Assembly: GCA_937625935.1 (NCBI GenBank)
Contig: OW569387.1
Span: 341,573 to 405,572 of the forward strand
Length of the DNA: 64,000 bases
DNA from: Tetramitus jugosus
Taxonomy: Eukaryota > Heterolobosea > Eutetramitea > Acrasida > Vahlkampfiidae
Direction: 5' to 3'
Shown here: one piece after another, positions 41,901 to 48,882 of the stretch
Layout: every line of letters begins with the position of its first letter
Numbering within the stretch: position 1 is the stretch's first letter
Notes under the pieces: model-generated
Databases searched by the model: none
What the model saw: only the letters and a program-made list of their open reading frames with translations
What the model was told of the DNA's origin: nothing
Position numbers and translations under genes: made by a program

Positions 41901-43430
41901 ACCATGCTTGAGAGTCAATTCCGCTTGTCTTACAACATGATGTTAAATTTGTTGCGTATCGAGCATTTTAGAGTGGAGGATATGATCAAGAGAAGCTTCT
42001 CTGAAGCTCATACTCAAAGATGGATGCCAGACAAGGACGAACTCATTAGAACGCAGGAGAGACTTCAAAAACTGATGCTACAATCCCAAGAGGATCCGAA
42101 TAGTAGCATGATTACAGCAGATGAATGTCTATTTGGTCAACCCGATATGGAGAATTACTATGCACTCTCGCAAGAGCTCCTAGAAGTCAATAAGCAGATT
42201 ATGACTTTCATGTTGCCTCAGTCCAATTCCGTTTTAACCAATGGTAGAGCTCTGGTTGTGCGTACAGAGAAATATGGAAACACTCTGGCAATCTTGGTGA
42301 AGCAATTCTTTGTCGATCAAAAAATGCAAGTGCTGGTTCTCAGATTGAACAAGGATCACAAGCAGACTATTATGCCCACAGAGAGTGGTTTACCATTCTA
42401 TTCGCCACTTTTGTTCAGTCAGAGTCAAGAAAGTGAAGATGATATGAGCAATACTGGTCCTCTCTCGGAGCTACTAACCATTTCAAAGGATGATATAGTC
42501 TCCATCACACAAACCAAATTAAATATTAATATTACTGGTGAGGATGACGTGGAAAGTGCCAGTATGAGAGCAGCTGCAAATCAACTCATGGCCATTTGGG
42601 AACAATCAGGCAACAATATTCGGATCGTTGACGGTGTAACTGATTTGAAGATTAATGCATTTGAATTTGCTGTTCCATACAAAAGGAAAAAGGTGATTCT
42701 TCAGTTGATGCTTGGAAGTTCATGCTCCCAATGTCCAAAGATTCACGAGCAATACGCAAAGATCGATAAGGCAGAACGAATTAAGAAGGGTTTAGAACGT
42801 ATCAGAGAGGCTCTTTCTGACAAAAATCTTTCTCTCATGCCAGAATTCGAAAAGCGAGTTGTTGTGTTGCAAACATTGAAGTACTTGGATAAGGATAGAA
42901 CGGTTCAATTGAAGGGAAGAGTTGCTTGTGAGGTCAACTCATGCGATGAATTAATTGTCACGGAGATGATCTTTGAAAACTTTTTCACTTCACTCACCCC
43001 TGAGGAGTGTGTTTCTGTTCTTTCTTGCCTCTTGTGTCAAGATAAGACGGAGGATCAACCAGCATTGACAGATCGTTTGATCGCAGCCAAGGAGAATCTT
43101 GTGCAACTGACGATGGGTCTCGGCCAATTACAAATGCAATGTGGTCTCGAAACCGCACCAGCAGATTTCCGAGATGCCTCATTGAACTTTGGTATGATGC
43201 AAGTAGCGTATGAGTGGGCTCTTGGTGTTCCATTTGCTGAAATTACCAAATTGACCACTATTGCTGAAGGAAGCATTGTTCGTTTCATTTCACAAATTGA
43301 TCAGGCTTGTCGAGAAGTGAGAAATGCTGCTAGAGTGATTGGTGATAGTAATCTGTATTTGAAGATGGAGGAAGCATCGCGAAAGATTAAGCGTGACATT
43401 GTTTTTGCTGCTAGTTTGTATGTTGTGTAA
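38988..43430 (+). CDS. SKI2: SKI2-like DExH RNA helicase (SKIV2L), exosome cofactor
   Basis: A 1480-residue helicase, single exon. Residues 1-500 are low complexity with short conserved patches. The helicase core begins with PFDLDTFQKHAVYHLE. Motif I is AHTSAGKT near residue 568, motif II is DEVH near 657, SATI is motif III near 690, and QMSGRAGRRG is motif VI near 928. An arch-like insertion with KRPVPLQHHLF, then a winged-helix and DSHCT domain (LSCLLCQ ... FAEITKLTTIAEGSIVRFISQIDQACREVRNA) finish the protein. DEVH, KRPVPL and the DSHCT end place it with SKI2 and MTR4; the long N-terminal region and QFRLSYNMMLNLLR favour SKI2, which feeds mRNA to the cytoplasmic exosome. Confidence 0.88.
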   Translation: MVKDDNNNIDSILKQIEQSYSIVSNNGGTGEDIPFSVFETGLTGELGIALQPSSSSTSSHVELELMNHHHQQQQHHFSSSTTKKQQEKSENSSSLNDAKFWIEDEYLSLVKSRQLVDDSRIWPREFQMKNDIQVSRPRHHMIVDTRDRFLSFKSTTSTTTTTTNHHHHHNNIDSQQKKNSSMMTMDRFTEVYMPELSTSSQQSMSLLRLPGSSKDFVRGNSQQVPFMPGGIDTEKEQLFQSMMLNPNSKQEKKNTMQNNNAATKQLDTHQMITLTVEEELRLLSSNQRTENLLHVMPGYDKGVAPHEFFTTDSSNNRRGLGEGVIIEESSIVDEMKKTEASDVERSVMVGPSQVIVGQNPLGLLDKYKKEAQAEQKLVDRFSVEQQRQDNQKRREEEVKRAQKQAQNIIRLSDVFDDLYDEEEEENKSAYGRNNSGDAVVHVHSQESGKFSPVSSGETSLKATRAMISKPLLLTDHTNYSVEEEDIDALLSDSTDGSSFQTNKTRAKKNVPEAKEWAVLKTQHDDDIINANFHDMVPEMAMEYPFDLDTFQKHAVYHLENNESVFVSAHTSAGKTVVAEYAIALGKKHMTRVIYTSPIKTLSNQKFREFKKTFGDVGILTGDVQINPTATCLIMTTEILRSMLYKGADLIRDVEWVIFDEVHYINDPDRGVVWEEVIIMLPQHINLILLSATIPNYVEFADWVGRTKQKKVYVIQTLKRPVPLQHHLFYDGNLYKIVDKDGIFLSAGYRSVLQAQKFKKQFSKTGGGGGGGGARIKNDRADWVKLIDMLGKKKLLPVVVFSFSRRSCEEIAYGLSNTDLTGSSSEKSEIHVFINQCVQRLSPADRDLPQVLKIRELLKRGIGIHHSGLLPIVKEMVEILFSRGLVKVLFATETFAMGVNMPTKTVIFNQIRKHDGREFRELLSGEYIQMSGRAGRRGLDTVGVVIILCHQTRDDDDIPEEPTLQRMILGKATMLESQFRLSYNMMLNLLRIEHFRVEDMIKRSFSEAHTQRWMPDKDELIRTQERLQKLMLQSQEDPNSSMITADECLFGQPDMENYYALSQELLEVNKQIMTFMLPQSNSVLTNGRALVVRTEKYGNTLAILVKQFFVDQKMQVLVLRLNKDHKQTIMPTESGLPFYSPLLFSQSQESEDDMSNTGPLSELLTISKDDIVSITQTKLNINITGEDDVESASMRAAANQLMAIWEQSGNNIRIVDGVTDLKINAFEFAVPYKRKKVILQLMLGSSCSQCPKIHEQYAKIDKAERIKKGLERIREALSDKNLSLMPEFEKRVVVLQTLKYLDKDRTVQLKGRVACEVNSCDELIVTEMIFENFFTSLTPEECVSVLSCLLCQDKTEDQPALTDRLIAAKENLVQLTMGLGQLQMQCGLETAPADFRDASLNFGMMQVAYEWALGVPFAEITKLTTIAEGSIVRFISQIDQACREVRNAARVIGDSNLYLKMEEASRKIKRDIVFAASLYVV

Positions 43431-43834
43431 ATGAAGGTTGTTTTTCACCACGTTCACTGCAGTTTTGAATAAAACTTCCCCATGAAACTTAACTTGTCAC
43501 TGAAACTTTGCCGTTTCGTAGGTGTTAATTTATCCATCACATCATGACGCCACAGAAAGCGAAGAATAAACAAGAACGTGTTCCTTGTGTCAAGAGAAAC
43601 CAATGTTCAATTTCGTTGCATTGTAGGTTTCATTACTATCTGTTCGCGCTATTAGTTTGTTCAATTGTCCGACTTGTTCTGATTCCTGCTGGTGACCTAC
43701 CAATTTTACCCGATTTGTGGAAAGAATGTTGTGAGCTAGAAACACAGAACATAACAGTATCAACCATCATCCTCATTCTTCGTTTGTCCAAACACCATAT
43801 GTTGCCCTTTCGTTGCTGTTTTGTTCAACGTGTC

Positions 43835-46800
43835 ATGGCATTGAAGATTTTGGTCTTGTCTGCTGTTGTTTTTGGCAGCATACTTCTTCCGTGTTGCATT
43901 GTGGAGGCAAAAATTGCATCATCGTCTCTCTATGCGTGGTCGTTATCCGGCAGCAGCACTAGCAGAGAAAATCCTATGCCTTTCGATGTGACTGTCGGTG
44001 TCATGCAAAATGAATTTATCACTCAGGTCGCTGCTGGACAGAGTCACACAGTGGCTCTGACCAAGAAAGGAACCATCTTCACGTGGGGTGACAATACGAG
44101 TGGCCAATTGGGCGATCAATCATACTTTGATCGAAAGCAGCCTGTGGCAATTGTGTTGACTTTGATGTTGGAGAGTAGACGGTTTATTCAAATTGCTGCT
44201 GGTTCCTGGCACACGTTGGCACTGTCAAACTTTGGTGAGATTTTATCTTGGGGAAACAATCAGTTTGGCCAATTGGGTTTCAATGAAGAACGTTCGAGTG
44301 AAAACTTTCCTCGCGTTATACCGTTCGACTTATCATCAAGCGAAGTGATTCAAATTTCAGCCGGTGAGATTCACTCGATGGCTCTGACAAGTGATGGTCG
44401 CGTATTCTGTTGGGGCAGTAACATGGTGGGCCAACTTGGACATAACTCGACCATCCAATTTTCCCGCACCCCTGTTCACGTAGCAATTAGTGAAAGAATT
44501 GTTCAAATCTCTGCAGGTTCGTGGCACTCAGCTGCCTTGACAGCGAATGGAACCGTGTTGACTTGGGGCAGTAACAACGAGGGTCAACTCGGACGGATTG
44601 ACTCCAATGCTTTTGTCCCTAGTCCAATCAATTCCACTGGAGTTTTGACTGGTGCGAATATTACTCAGATCTCAGCAGGCTACTCACACACAGTGTCTTT
44701 AACAAGTGATGGTAGAATTATCTCGTGGGGAGGCAACAATTGTGGTCAATTGGGAGATAATACTCAACATTCGAATAATTCTGGCCCAGTACTGGTTTAT
44801 ATGGAGGGTGTGCCAAAAGGAACAAAATTTGTCTATGTCGCAGCCGGTTTCGATTATACGTTATCAATCACGAGACAAGGTACGATATATGCTTGGGGTA
44901 GTAATAACAATGGTCAACTAGGATGTGACGGACCAACTTCTATCGTGCGTCTCTCTCCTGTAGCTGTGAGTACCAATGGGGTTTTAAGTGGCAAGAGTGC
45001 TCGACAAGTGTCAGCAGGCAATGATCATTCTGTGGCAGTAACCACGGATGGAAAGGTATATTCATGGGGTAATAATAAATTCAGAAAGCTGGGCATTGGT
45101 GAGACTATTGCATCAAAGCCCGTTCCAGGAGATGTGGATACGAAAGGAGTTCTTGATGGACAAACCATTACGAAAATTGCTTCCTTCGAAGGACATACAA
45201 TCGTTTTGACGAGCGAAAGTAAGCTGTATGGTTTTGGGAGAAACGAGTGTGGTCAGTTGGGAGATGGAACAATTGTTGCCAAAAATTTTTTTGTTGCTGT
45301 GGACATGAGTAATGTGTTACTTGGTAGAACTATATCACAAATAGCTGTTGGTCGTGGTTTCTCCGTTGTATTAGACACAGAAGGAAGAGTATATAGCTGG
45401 GGTTGCAATCACTATGGCCAATTAGGTATCGGTACCCGGAGCAACTCATTACTTCCAGTTCGGGTCGATATGAATGCTGTAACTGCTGAAATGGTCAAGT
45501 CTATTGCAGTTGGCACTTTTCATACGGTTGTGATTGACAATGATGACAAATTATATTCATGGGGTGGAAATGGGAGAGGACAACTCGGTGATGGGAGTAC
45601 ACAAGCAGCCTTTTCGCCTGTGGTTGTCAGTATGCCGGCATTGTTACAGTCGCAGATTTTTACTCAAATCGTCGCAGGAGACACGCATACAGTCGCATTA
45701 ACAAGCGATGGAGTGTGCTATGCTTGGGGTAGTAACTCTGACGGTGAGCTTGGAACTGATTCGAATAGAGAGGAACACATTCCCATCCTCACGAATAGCA
45801 TAAATGGAACAGTTACGATGATTGGAGCTTCACGATCGCGTACAGTTCTGCTAACGAATGATGGAGTTATTCATGTTTGGGGAGACATTTCTCGCTATAC
45901 TCAACATAGGGAATTAGTCAACGACAAAATAACACGGCTCGTTTCGGGAGGTACTGGTATTGTCGCTGTGACTAATGATTCGCGTGTGTTTGCTTGGGAC
46001 ACGGATTTTTACAATGTAAACCTTTCCAACGTTGATCCAACTCAATACATTTCCCAAGCATATGTGACTTCAACCGGGAAAAGCGGTATTCTTGGAGTGA
46101 AATGTGTGAGTGGGTATTTTAGACAAAATTGTGAATCATTCTATTGCTATAATATAACACACGATAGTAATAGTGTTTGCTCAGGGAACGGAAATTGTGT
46201 GTCTCTGGATACATGTAAATGTGGAGAAGGATTCGCTGGTGATGATTGCTCCGCTCCACTTTGCTTTGGATATCCAGGCAATAGCCGTACTGTTTGTTCG
46301 TCGAGAGGAAAGTGTGTAGCACCAAACGAGTGTGTTTGTCCTCGTGGCTATTATGGAGAGACATGTTCTATTAACCTTGATTTTCTCGCATTGCTGTCAC
46401 TTTTGATCATTCCTTTTACGGCACTGTTCGTGGTACTAATCATATTCGCTACCTATATTGCAAGACGTGTGAAGAAAGATAAGAAGATTGAATCAGATCT
46501 TCGGGCATGCTTACTCGAAGAAATGACTGATTTTGAGAATATTAATGATATGGCATTGTTCATTGATATGAAGGATATCAAGTTGATCAGTCGTCTGTCT
46601 GAAGGAGCCGCAGGAGTTGTGTTTAAAGGAAAGTGGAAGAGTAATTTGGTCAACAAACTCGTACAGGACACCACTATACCAGCCCGCAGTCAACCTCAAC
46701 CATTATCACAAGCAGTGAGTGACCTAGTGAATATGAAGTCCAGATTCAATCTTGGTCGATCGTCGGGAAAGATTGTTAAACTAGCATCGTCATTGAAACG

Positions 46801-47305
46801 TAAAACGCTGAATAATTCATTGAAATCCCAAAGTGCGATAGACTCGACTGAACTATCAGAAACTGCAATACCAAACCACAATCATTCTCAACTACTATCA
46901 CAAACAGTGAATGGTCTATCGGAGCCAGCAAATAACCCAACAGAACAACCAAGTATTGGTGGCTGTACGATTGATGTTGGTCAATCTCAACAACTATCGC
47001 AGACAGTGAACGACTCATCGGAGCCAGCAAGTAACCCAACAGAACAACCGAAAGCAATCGATGGCAACACGATTAGCGTTAAAACACAAAATATAAGGTC
47101 AAAATCGAGGAAACGACGATGGGGTGAGTGGAATCATGTGGAAAATGAGGATGAGGAAGATGTAGAAGAAGGAGGAGAGCGTAAGAGAGTAAAGATAACC
47201 CCCTCGGAAAGTGATTCAATGGAGGATGTACTCGAGGAACCCCAAACCCAACCAGCAACTAACGTTTCTGCCAACCTGATTGAACAAGAACTACGTCACG
47301 GATAG
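43835..47305 (+). CDS. RCC1/EGF receptor with a truncated kinase domain
   Basis: Membrane protein of about 1156 residues. A signal peptide (MALKILVLSAVVFGSILLPC) leads into about 13 RCC1-type propeller units of the pattern AG-x-x-H-T-x-x-L-T-x-x-G-x-x-x-x-W-G-x-N-x-x-G-Q-L-G. Two EGF-like units follow (C-x-G-x-G-x-C ... C-x-C-x-x-G-F/Y-x-G-x-x-C), then a membrane helix near FLALLSLLIIPFTALFVVL and a basic stop-transfer patch. After the membrane it reads DIKLISRLSEGAAGVVFKGKW, the glycine-rich loop of a tyrosine-kinase-like kinase. The kinase stops there: no VAIK lysine, HRD or DFG follows. Instead come a duplicated LSQ/SEPANNPTEQP repeat and a basic and acidic tail. An upstream ATG at 43544 in frame would add 97 residues that do not look like a signal peptide. 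Confidence 0.8.
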   Translation: MALKILVLSAVVFGSILLPCCIVEAKIASSSLYAWSLSGSSTSRENPMPFDVTVGVMQNEFITQVAAGQSHTVALTKKGTIFTWGDNTSGQLGDQSYFDRKQPVAIVLTLMLESRRFIQIAAGSWHTLALSNFGEILSWGNNQFGQLGFNEERSSENFPRVIPFDLSSSEVIQISAGEIHSMALTSDGRVFCWGSNMVGQLGHNSTIQFSRTPVHVAISERIVQISAGSWHSAALTANGTVLTWGSNNEGQLGRIDSNAFVPSPINSTGVLTGANITQISAGYSHTVSLTSDGRIISWGGNNCGQLGDNTQHSNNSGPVLVYMEGVPKGTKFVYVAAGFDYTLSITRQGTIYAWGSNNNGQLGCDGPTSIVRLSPVAVSTNGVLSGKSARQVSAGNDHSVAVTTDGKVYSWGNNKFRKLGIGETIASKPVPGDVDTKGVLDGQTITKIASFEGHTIVLTSESKLYGFGRNECGQLGDGTIVAKNFFVAVDMSNVLLGRTISQIAVGRGFSVVLDTEGRVYSWGCNHYGQLGIGTRSNSLLPVRVDMNAVTAEMVKSIAVGTFHTVVIDNDDKLYSWGGNGRGQLGDGSTQAAFSPVVVSMPALLQSQIFTQIVAGDTHTVALTSDGVCYAWGSNSDGELGTDSNREEHIPILTNSINGTVTMIGASRSRTVLLTNDGVIHVWGDISRYTQHRELVNDKITRLVSGGTGIVAVTNDSRVFAWDTDFYNVNLSNVDPTQYISQAYVTSTGKSGILGVKCVSGYFRQNCESFYCYNITHDSNSVCSGNGNCVSLDTCKCGEGFAGDDCSAPLCFGYPGNSRTVCSSRGKCVAPNECVCPRGYYGETCSINLDFLALLSLLIIPFTALFVVLIIFATYIARRVKKDKKIESDLRACLLEEMTDFENINDMALFIDMKDIKLISRLSEGAAGVVFKGKWKSNLVNKLVQDTTIPARSQPQPLSQAVSDLVNMKSRFNLGRSSGKIVKLASSLKRKTLNNSLKSQSAIDSTELSETAIPNHNHSQLLSQTVNGLSEPANNPTEQPSIGGCTIDVGQSQQLSQTVNDSSEPASNPTEQPKAIDGNTISVKTQNIRSKSRKRRWGEWNHVENEDEEDVEEGGERKRVKITPSESDSMEDVLEEPQTQPATNVSANLIEQELRHG

Positions 47306-47679
47306 AATTATCTCATGGCTTTAATCATGCAAGAAGCTTCAGGTTCTAAGACTCTAGGCTTCATATACAATGCCAAAGGCTCCTGTTTCTCCAGCGTCAA
47401 AGGGTTGGATTGCTGCTGCCGTAATTGCACCCCTGTTCGTGATAGGTGTCCTCATTTCTATTGCAGTTCTTGCCGTTGTTGTGTTGCACCTCACTACTCA
47501 TAATAAAGCTACTCATCCCGCAAAACTCATCGACTGATCATTCTAGGTGTTCCGCTTTTTTGTAGTTTGTCACAATTCCCATTCCCGCCAAAAAACTTTC
47601 CAAGAAAAACTGGAAACTGTTCGGTCCAGTTCTCACAGCCAAGGAACTTTTGTCACGACAAAGCCATAACTTGGTGGAG
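47306..47679. other. Intergenic stretch with a small membrane-protein frame
   Basis: Apart from the 55-codon frame at 47370-47537, described separately, only the flanks of the neighbouring genes are seen. Confidence 0.5.
47370..47537 (+). CDS. 55-residue single-span membrane peptide
   Basis: ATG to TGA, with a Lys/Pro start, one membrane helix of about 26 residues (WIAAAVIAPLFVIGVLISIA and on) and a short tail with HLTTHNK. The A/V/I-rich helix and sharp boundaries look selected. It begins 65 bases after the cut-off receptor kinase gene, on the same strand, so it may be a real small protein or the membrane span left from another receptor. Confidence 0.45.
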   Translation: MPKAPVSPASKGWIAAAVIAPLFVIGVLISIAVLAVVVLHLTTHNKATHPAKLID

Positions 47680-48882
47680 ATGCAACAACAAGATGATTCT
47701 TCACTTCCATGTGATGAATTTGCCACAGGGCAATGGAAGAGAGATTGTGAAAAAGAACGAGACAAAGAACTTGGTTTTTTCACTTTGTGTGACCAATTGA
47801 TACCGAGGCACATTTTTGGGGCAATTATTGAGTTTATACCTGCATTTCCTTACTACTTTGTCATTCGATCTGTTTGTTCACAATGGTTGTATGAGTTTGA
47901 GGAGAAAGTTTATGGTCAAGTTCATTACTTGGATCTTGTGAACGATGGTAAACCAAAGTTTTATGTTGTTCCACAGCAACAATACACGAGCGGAGATGAT
48001 GTGCAGATGGATGGCAAAGAAGATAACAATGTTAAGATTGTCAGATATAAGCCAATTGATATGACAGGCAAGCACTTTGACATTTCGACTTTGACTGAAC
48101 CAGGTGTTGAGACACAAAGGTACAATCGTGTTCCAATCTATCACTTTTTGTCCCATGTTTTTCATAATGTCAGACACTTGCGATTAGCATTTTCAACTTA
48201 TAGCTCGCTTGAGATGTTTGATTGTCTGAAAACAATGCTACCAAGACTGACCAAGCTTGAAAGATTAGATATTATCGGTGCTCGATCATATAACTACTGG
48301 GGTGGCGCAACAGCAAACTTATTTGTGGAAAGTCTTTGTGATTTGGTTGCTCATCTGCCTTCATGGCTGAAATCTTTGCATTTGATTGGCATTAAACTAG
48401 AATATGTTGAAGACACTTTCATTGTGCTCCAGTCATTGACGGATCGAGGAAGAAACATTTCAGGTGTGAAACAATCTGGGAATACTGGTAGAATAATCGA
48501 GGCAAACATCAATGAATTGCATCTGAATCATTGTTTCTTCGAGAGAAACTACTCTGTGGATTGTTGCAGAGTGATCAAGGATCTGCGCCAGGTCATACCA
48601 TCTCTGAACATTCTAGAATCACTCGACTGTAATGCCATATCTTCACACACAGCTTTTCCAAGTGTTTCGTACGCCGACTATATCAGATATATGACCGAAA
48701 GGGAGGGTATTGTGTTGTCTTATCTTGCTCAATACGATCTCGAAATGCAGAGAGACGATGTTATAGACGCCATTGTGGATGCAGCTGTTAGTGAATATCC
48801 CTGTTTTAAATCAGTCATCGATCGAAGCATGGCTGAAAGAGATTGGCAACTGCGTCCCCGAACACCTCCTGATTTGTCATGA
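47680..48882 (+). CDS. F-box-like protein
   Basis: About 400 residues. After a Gln/Asp/Glu-rich start, residues about 35-85 read like an F-box (LIPRHIFGAIIEFIPAFPYYFVIRSVCSQW, then LYEFEEKVYGQVHYLDL). The rest has leucine-rich repeat-like strands (HNVRHLRLAF; LTKLERLDIIG; WLKSLHLIG; INELHLNHC; LNILESLDC). It is probably a substrate receptor for an SCF ligase. The first ATG is 47680; the frame to 47650 begins with TTG. Its stop codon overlaps the next gene's start by four bases (ATGA at 48879-48882), an unusual arrangement for a nuclear genome. Confidence 0.6.
   Translation: MQQQDDSSLPCDEFATGQWKRDCEKERDKELGFFTLCDQLIPRHIFGAIIEFIPAFPYYFVIRSVCSQWLYEFEEKVYGQVHYLDLVNDGKPKFYVVPQQQYTSGDDVQMDGKEDNNVKIVRYKPIDMTGKHFDISTLTEPGVETQRYNRVPIYHFLSHVFHNVRHLRLAFSTYSSLEMFDCLKTMLPRLTKLERLDIIGARSYNYWGGATANLFVESLCDLVAHLPSWLKSLHLIGIKLEYVEDTFIVLQSLTDRGRNISGVKQSGNTGRIIEANINELHLNHCFFERNYSVDCCRVIKDLRQVIPSLNILESLDCNAISSHTAFPSVSYADYIRYMTEREGIVLSYLAQYDLEMQRDDVIDAIVDAAVSEYPCFKSVIDRSMAERDWQLRPRTPPDLS

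Noticed and set aside
46600-47305. A hidden intron leading to a full kinase domain
   Set aside because: No lysine, HRD or DFG motifs were seen in any frame before the next gene at 47680.
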